In this document: in pieces, positions 58,919 through 64,000 of the stretch
Layout of the letters: the number at the start of each line of letters is the position of its first letter
How positions within the stretch are numbered: position 1 is the first letter of the stretch
NCBI GenBank assembly: GCA_963682055.1
Contig: OY821745.1
Location: forward strand, 20,333,342 to 20,397,341
DNA length: 64,000 nt
Source: Primula veris
Taxonomy: Eukaryota > Streptophyta > Magnoliopsida > Ericales > Primulaceae
Direction: 5' to 3'
Program-made: the position numbers and the translations under genes
Notes under the pieces: generated by a model
The model's input: the letters and a program-made list of their open reading frames with translations, nothing else
What the model was told of the DNA's origin: nothing
Databases searched by the model: none

Positions 58919-59487
58919 TGATAGAACATAAAAATTAGACCCGAATATTCTATTTGGGTAATAATCAACCCACTTTATAAATGGGTATCCAACGCTTAAA
59001 TGGGTCGTCTCATATTTTTTATAGGAATTGAGGTGTTACTATTAAAAGCCCAAGCCCAATCAAATGGGGACCCATGTCTGAAAAATCCCTGGGATGAAGA
59101 CATTTGTCAATATCCTAGAAGGCGCAGTTGCCTATAAATAGCCAACTACCCCTCCTAGAAAAGGATCAGAAAATCTATCCAAAAAATATAGAGAGAAGTT
59201 GAGAAAAGAGAGAAACTAACCGACGCACACCACTTCGAGAAATAAACCGAGAAAAGACAGCCTAGCACCGAATAAAAGGGGAGAAAGATCAAGACGAGAG
59301 ATTAAATAGTCATATCGAGCACAATTGTCAAAACCGAAATACTAGTCCGAGCAAGTGTAATAGTCCGAACAAGGATAATAATCCGAGCAAAAATAAAGAT
59401 CAGGAAGTGTCCTTTATTCACGGTTGATTTACTATTATATCATTGTTGAAAAGCCTAACGCGACCGACCAAAGTTATGGCTTTATCA
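58919..59487 (+). repeat. 5' LTR of the Ty3 element
   Basis: It starts TGATAGAACA after an (AT)n tract and ends CTTTATCA two bases before the primer site. A TATA box (TATAAATA) lies at 59133-59140. The left boundary is judged from TG and context only. Confidence 0.7.
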
Positions 59488-59489
59488 AA

Positions 59490-59506
59490 TGGCGCCGTCT
59501 CCGGGA
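59490..59506 (+). other. Primer-binding site of the Ty3 element
   Basis: TGGCGCCGTCTCCGGGA, the TGGCGCC-type site seen in Tat and Athila elements. Confidence 0.85.
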
Positions 59507-59566
59507 GTCATCTAGTTCCCAACTAGTTTAGAATTCGAATACCAATACTCTGCCAGACGAGCGACA

Positions 59567-59822
59567 ATGGTTACCAATGTAGAGGAAACCCATCCCGAAA
59601 TAATAGAAACCAATAACCAAAACACGCAAATTAGCCAACAAGACCTCGACGATCTACTCGCCATCCGCGACAGATATGAAGCTATCCAATCCGGAAACCA
59701 ACCAACAACCTCCTACGTCAACCAAGAACAACCGGTCGAACCACCCCGACATTTCATCGAAGGGATTGTCGACGAACACCCTTCGTCCTCGGAGGACGAA
59801 CAAGACGTGTCCTCGGAGCGCA
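59567..59822 (+). pseudogene. Truncated gag N-terminus of the Ty3 element
   Basis: About 85 acidic, Gln/Asn-rich codons (MVTNVEETHPEIIETNNQ and on to DEQDVSSER) start 60 bases after the primer site. At about 59822 homology switches to pol in another frame, marking a deletion that removes the rest of gag, the protease and the reverse transcriptase. Confidence 0.75.
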
Positions 59823-61952
59823 TGCTACCTAGCAGTTTCCGCTACAACTGTGAGCGCGGTCATCCTAAGAGAAGAAGGTCGCGAACAATTTCCGATCTAC
59901 TTCGTCAGCAAGACTCTGGTCGAAGCCGAAACACGTTATCTACCCTTGGAAAAGCTGTGCCTGGCATTGGTCGTCGCAACCAGAAAGTTGCCACACTATT
60001 TCATAGCTCATCAGGTCCGGGTATACACAAAATTTCATATCAAAGAGTCACTTCGACGGACGGACATTAGCGGCCGAGTTGCCGCCTGGGGGGTCGAGCT
60101 ATCCCAATTTCATATCGAGTTCGCACCCCGTCATGCCATAAAGGGACAAGTCCTGGCCGATTTCGTCGTAGAATTCACCGAAGGCTATGACGAGCCTTTG
60201 GCACTCTCTCCACAATCACACTGGCAGATACATGTCGACGGATCAGCCACCAAGGACGGATCAGGAGCAGGGATCGTCCAAAAGTCTAGAGAGGGAGCAA
60301 TCATCGAAAAAAGCATAAAACTGTGCTTCCGAGCTACCAACAATGAGGCAGAATACGAGGCCATGATAAATGGCCTGCTTATTGCCCGGTCCCTCGGATG
60401 CTCCCACTTAATTGCAAGCTCAGACTCCATGCTCATCGTCAATCAAGACATCGGCGAGTACCAAGCGAAAGATGATAGAATGATCCTCTACCAAGAGAAA
60501 GTCCAAAGCTTGATGGCAACCTTCGAACAGTGCGAGTTAGTAAGAATCAATCGCACCGAAAATGCACATGCCGATGCCTTGGCCACCCTAGCCTCGACAT
60601 TAACATTGACCGACACCTGGTCGATCACAGTGGAACTACTACCGACCCCGAGCATAATAAAAAGGGTAGGCCGGGTGACGTTGATACAGTACGAACTAGG
60701 TTGGATGGAGGACATGACCCATTATCTGCGAAGTGGAACGCTTCCGGCCGACAAGATAAAAGCGCTGAAAATTACAAGAAAAGCTCCTCGCTTCTGGCTA
60801 TCCGAGGACGATAAACTATACAAATCCAGTTACCGGGGACCCCATCTACTGTGCGTCCCGACCGAGCTACAACTGCCAGTCTTGGAGGAAATCCACGAAG
60901 GATCTTGCGGAGCACACATCAAAGGGCGATCCCTTGCAAACAAGGCAGTGACCCAAGGATATTGGTGGCCCTATATCAAGCGAGACGCCGATGCATACGT
61001 CCAACGATGCGACAAGTGCCAACGATTTGCCAAGATACCACGGCTCCCTTCATCTATGATGACCCCGGTATCGGCACCATGGCCGTTCGCTCAATGGGCA
61101 ATTGATTTGGTCGGTAAACTCCCAAGAGCACCTGGGAATGTGGAATATCTAATCGTTGCGACTGATTATTTCACCAAATGGGTCGAAGATAAACCCCTCC
61201 GAGAAATCAAAGCCAGCAACGTCAAACAATTCGTTTGGGAATACATCATAACTAGGTTCGGTATACCGTACTCTATAGTCGCCGACAACGGAACCCAGTT
61301 CAAAGATGCCAATTTACAGCTGTGGTACGAGGAACTCGGTATCCGAAAATTCTATTCGACGCCGACATACCCACAAGGAAACGGGCAAGCCGAAGTGTCA
61401 AACCGAACAATATTAGACGGCATCAAGACCACCCTTGAACAGGCAAAGGGGAGGTGGCCCGAGCGGCTACTCAACGTTTTATGGTCGTGCCGAACTACAC
61501 CCAAGACGGGCACCAAGGAAACCCCGTTTAGCTTAGCATACGGTGTTGAGGCCATCATACCAACAGAGATCGGGCTACCCACGCTCCGAACGACGTTGGT
61601 CGAGCAGGGAAACAATGAACAAAGAATGAGAGAAGAGCTCGACATGATAGACGAGAAACGAGAGATAGCGGCCCTTACCCTAGCTAAGTACCGACAAAGC
61701 GTGAAGCAAACCTATGACAAGAGAGTAAAAGGGTCCAAAGAATTCATGGTAGGAGAACTGGTGCTGCGACGAGTGACGGTCTATACCCGCAACGAAATAC
61801 ATGGCAAACTAAGACCTACCTGGGAAGGCCCATACGAAATCGTCAAGCAAACAAGTCCAGTCTCTTACAAAATCAAAAGTGTCCTGTTCGCCAACAGCCG
61901 AGGGGAAAAGAATTCTTGGAACGTGGCTAACCTAAAGAAGTACTACGTATAG
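59823..61952 (+). CDS. Tat-type pol remainder: RNase H, archaeal-type RNase H, integrase
   Basis: An open frame of about 709 codons with no start of its own at the junction. It opens in the RT-RNase H region (YLAVSATTVSAVI, FVSKTLVEAETRYLPLEKL). A second RNase H follows (WQIHVDGSATKDGSGAGIV, ATNNEAEYEAMINGL, DSMLIVNQ, ENAHADALATLA), the dual-RNase H arrangement of the Tat lineage. The integrase has the zinc region (H and H in IHEGSCGAH, then CDKCQRF), catalytic-type residues in WAIDLVG, VADNGTQF and NGQAEVSNRT, and the C-terminal part ending PYEIVKQTSPVSYKI. There is no chromodomain. The frame is intact, so the internal deletion may be recent, but no reverse transcriptase is present. Confidence 0.9.
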   Translation, partial: CYLAVSATTVSAVILREEGREQFPIYFVSKTLVEAETRYLPLEKLCLALVVATRKLPHYFIAHQVRVYTKFHIKESLRRTDISGRVAAWGVELSQFHIEFAPRHAIKGQVLADFVVEFTEGYDEPLALSPQSHWQIHVDGSATKDGSGAGIVQKSREGAIIEKSIKLCFRATNNEAEYEAMINGLLIARSLGCSHLIASSDSMLIVNQDIGEYQAKDDRMILYQEKVQSLMATFEQCELVRINRTENAHADALATLASTLTLTDTWSITVELLPTPSIIKRVGRVTLIQYELGWMEDMTHYLRSGTLPADKIKALKITRKAPRFWLSEDDKLYKSSYRGPHLLCVPTELQLPVLEEIHEGSCGAHIKGRSLANKAVTQGYWWPYIKRDADAYVQRCDKCQRFAKIPRLPSSMMTPVSAPWPFAQWAIDLVGKLPRAPGNVEYLIVATDYFTKWVEDKPLREIKASNVKQFVWEYIITRFGIPYSIVADNGTQFKDANLQLWYEELGIRKFYSTPTYPQGNGQAEVSNRTILDGIKTTLEQAKGRWPERLLNVLWSCRTTPKTGTKETPFSLAYGVEAIIPTEIGLPTLRTTLVEQGNNEQRMREELDMIDEKREIAALTLAKYRQSVKQTYDKRVKGSKEFMVGELVLRRVTVYTRNEIHGKLRPTWEGPYEIVKQTSPVSYKIKSVLFANSRGEKNSWNVANLKKYYV

Positions 61953-62055
61953 GCAATCCTCCGAATACAAGTACAGGTGCTACCTTACCCTTCTTGCTTA
62001 ATGGCATTATCTTTCTTCTTTTGAATGAATAAAATATATTATCATGTTGTCTACT
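61953..62055 (+). other. Short spacer after pol
   Basis: About 100 bases, non-coding, leading into the tandem array. Confidence 0.5.
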
Positions 62056-62657
62056 AATACTATGAAGTTCCTAACATGGCCGAAGTGCCTAGGAATACTA
62101 TGAAATTCCGTAAATGGCGTGTTACCGAAGGAACGCCTAGGTATACTATGAAATTCCCAACATGGCCGAAGTGCCTAGGAATACTATGAAATTCCGTAAA
62201 TGGCGTGTTACCGAAGGAACGCCTAGGAATACTATGAAATTCCCAACATGGCCGAAGTGCCTAGGAATACTATGAAATTCCGTAAATGGCGTGTTACCGA
62301 AGGAACGCCTAGGAATACTATGAAATTCCCAACATGGCCGAAGTGCCTAGGAATACTATGAAATTCCCAACATGGCGTGTTACCGAAGGAACGCCTAGGA
62401 ATACTATGAAATTCCCAACATGGCCGAAGTGCCTAGGAGTACTATGAAATTCCCAACATGGCGTGTTACCGAAGGAACGCCTAGGAATACTATGAAATTC
62501 CCAACATGGCCGAAGTGCCTAGGAATACTATGAAATTCCCAACATGGCGTGTTACCGAAGGAACGCCTAGGAATACTATGAAATTCCCAACATGGCCGAA
62601 GTGCCTAGGAATACTATGAAATTCCCAACATGGCGTGTTTTCAAAGGAACGCCTAGG
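62056..62657 (+). repeat. Alternating 38/48-bp tandem array in the Ty3 3' region
   Basis: Fourteen short units alternate between a 38-base form (ending GGCCGAAGTGCCTAGG) and a 48-base form (ending GGCGTGTTACCGAAGGAACG then CCTAGG), giving seven 86-base composite repeats. All share AATACTATGAAATTCC. The 48-base units change from CCGTAAATGG to CCCAACATGG after the third composite, which shows local homogenisation. Confidence 0.95.
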
Positions 62658-62965
62658 AATACTATGAAATTCATATGCAGGTACAATGCAAGGAATTATT
62701 CAGGTCCACATTACGGCGGCGATACAATACAAATTGGCTAAAACAATGAAGGAGAATCAATCTAAACAACGAAATATCAACAAGAAGCATCTCCAAAACA
62801 GGAATAACGAAATAACAAATGATTTAGCAAGGAAAAATCGATCCAATCAATCAAATAGCAATACGGCAATGGAAAGGTACAAAACAGGAACAAAGAAATA
62901 ACATAAATAGTCCTCGCCCGCATTACGGAGGCAACAAGAAGATCATCGACACTAAAGAGATTCAT
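62658..62965. other. Spacer between tandem array and antisense ORF
   Basis: A-rich non-coding DNA of the Ty3 element. The small plus-strand frame at 62686-62901 is low-complexity Asn/Lys and unsupported. Confidence 0.45.
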
Positions 62966-63604
62966 TTAAGAAGAGCTACTGCAGGAGGAGCACGACGGTA
63001 ATTGACCGAGCTCAATCTCTTCGTCATCCGTCGTTGTGTACCCATCAGACTCATCACCATCAAAACGCTCCTCAGAAATGAGGGCATCAAAATTGGTCGT
63101 ATGAGCCCCAACACAAGTCAGCGTCTGAAGCCGCGCGTTGAACTCGGCTTCTTTCGCGAACTCGTGAGCATCCGAGGCCGCTTTATGGCGATCATCGTCA
63201 AAGGAGAGGTTACGGCGAGCTTCGATCATAGCTGCGGAAGCATCGTATCTGGCACGGGACAAACGGAAATACTTCACCAACACGTTGGCCTTGGTCACAA
63301 GCAACTTTAATTTGCCGAAGTACTTGTCCTTTGCACGCCAATATCGATCCAAACGACGCTCCTGAAGCTCAACAGTATGCTCGGCACGGCGAACGTATTC
63401 TCGAAAAAAGGCCGCCTGGGTTTTCAGCTTGGTCCGCAGTCGAGCACATTGGTCGGTCAATTTGACATTTTTGCTCATCAAAACAATGTAGGGCCACCTG
63501 TCAGGCACCTCACTAGCCGCACCAGATGAGACCTCGTCCCGGGCAGCACCAGTAGGTCCTAACCCCGGGTTAACTAGGCATGGAGAACCAGCCTGGTGCG
63601 ACAT
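62966..63604 (-). CDS. Antisense additional ORF of the Tat element
   Basis: 212 codons on the strand opposite to pol. A Gly/Ala-rich N-terminus is followed by a long charged helical region (KLTDQCARLRTKLKTQAAFF, RRAEHTVELQERRLDRYW) and an acidic tail (DESDGYTTTDDEEIELG) ending in a Ser/Cys run. It resembles no enzyme. Tat/Retand elements are known to carry such antisense ORFs between pol and the 3' LTR, and position and orientation fit. Coiled-coil character suggests a protein-protein or nucleic-acid-associated role, but function is unknown. Confidence 0.7.
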   Translation of the reverse strand: MSHQAGSPCLVNPGLGPTGAARDEVSSGAASEVPDRWPYIVLMSKNVKLTDQCARLRTKLKTQAAFFREYVRRAEHTVELQERRLDRYWRAKDKYFGKLKLLVTKANVLVKYFRLSRARYDASAAMIEARRNLSFDDDRHKAASDAHEFAKEAEFNARLQTLTCVGAHTTNFDALISEERFDGDESDGYTTTDDEEIELGQLPSCSSCSSSS

Positions 63605-63785
63605 AGTAGCATGTGCCTATAAAAAAAAAAGAGGGGGGGGGGGGGGGGGGAGAAGAACGAGAAGAGATGAATATACAAAAAAAAAAAAAAAAAAAAAAGA
63701 AAAAAGAGAAAAAAAGAAGCTACAAAAAAAAAAGAGAGAATTTTTTATACAACCTACAAAGAAAACGACAAAACAAGCTACTTTA
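63605..63785. repeat. Homopolymer-rich tract
   Basis: An A run, then a run of about 17 G (near 63634-63650), then long A runs (63677-63699). It lies between the two antisense frames. Length may be unreliable in assembly. Confidence 0.7.
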
Positions 63786-64000
63786 TTAATCCGACAACCC
63801 CTCAACAGACGCCGAAGTCTCTACTACATCGGTAAAATGAATATCTCGCAATGAATTAATTTGCGTCCCCAAACGCTCACGAATGACCGCCTCGATTCGG
63901 TTCAAGGCGATAGTGATTTCAGTTACCCCGGCCTTCGCATCAACCATGCGCTCTGCCCGGGATACACCACTCATTCCTTTTATATGCTCAAGCACCTCTA
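63786..64000 (-). CDS. Second antisense frame of the Tat element, open at the window edge
   Basis: The minus-strand frame reads in from beyond 64000 and stops at 63786. It is helical and charged (RAERMVDAKAGVTEITIALN, RIEAVIRERLG). It may be an upstream exon or part of the same antisense protein as 62966-63604, separated by the homopolymer tract. Confidence 0.5.
   Translation of the reverse strand, partial: EVLEHIKGMSGVSRAERMVDAKAGVTEITIALNRIEAVIRERLGTQINSLRDIHFTDVVETSASVEGLSD

Larger units (their letters stand above)
58919..64000 (+). mobile_element. Ty3 (Tat/Retand-type) retrotransposon with internal deletion, cut by window end
   Basis: 5' LTR, primer-binding site, gag start, pol remainder, 3' tandem array and antisense ORFs appear in the order known for Tat-lineage elements. 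Part of gag, the protease and the reverse transcriptase are missing. The 3' LTR lies beyond the window. Confidence 0.88.

Noticed and set aside
62056..62657. CRISPR-like regular repeats
   Set aside because: Repeats are contiguous with no unique spacers, in a plant Ty3 element; this is a tandem array.

Overview
The window is nuclear DNA from a flowering plant, most likely a eudicot. It is AT-rich, its genes have GT-AG introns, and much of the rest is LTR retrotransposon, hAT, MULE and MITE sequence. The sequence alone does not name a species. I see no rRNA, tRNA or CRISPR array.

Three genes look intact, all on the minus strand. They are KIN17 (943-2473 coding, with an inferred 5'UTR exon near 5231-5326), an intronless beta-propeller protein of the SMP-30/NHL type (24322-25404), and OM64, the mitochondrial-surface TPR/amidase-like receptor (39083-47155). 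OM64 has 13 exons that I joined by hand with matching phases, giving 600 residues. These genes are not an operon and need not act together.

The organising event is a direct segmental duplication. Unit 1 (about 3773-22796) carries the 5' part of KIN17 and a broken OM64 copy. Unit 2 (about 25923-46800) carries a promoter-side fragment of KIN17 followed by the intact OM64. The propeller gene lies in the 3.1 kb between the units. Later changes split the two units. Unit 1 gained a decayed 8.6 kb Copia (SIRE-like) fragment inside an OM64 exon and lost OM64 exons 1-4 (only 1-4 on the 5' side) and 13. Unit 2 gained a decayed MULE with an OTU-like domain, a convergent plant-mobile-domain pseudogene and a solo LTR.

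Layout: 1-6240 KIN17 and its repeat-filled 5'UTR intron, then MITEs; 6240-22796 duplication unit 1 with the OM64 pseudogene and Copia; 22797-25922 the propeller gene and a Stowaway MITE; 25923-33437 the KIN17 fragment, MULE and PMD; 33438-34830 solo LTR; 34831-39082 repeats and duplicated non-coding DNA; 39083-47155 OM64; 47156-50436 repeats; 50437-56913 a second solo LTR of the same family, holding a young gag-only Copia element (51034-55927); 56914-58918 unannotated; 58919-64000 a Ty3 element of the Tat type with an internal deletion, a 3' tandem array and antisense ORFs, running off the window.

The most unusual points are these. Copies of KIN17's own acceptor/start-codon region lie in its intron and once more 46 kb away. 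An array in OM64 intron 1 carries relics of the exon 1 donor. A helically phased set of palindromic boxes lies in the LTR of the gag-only element.
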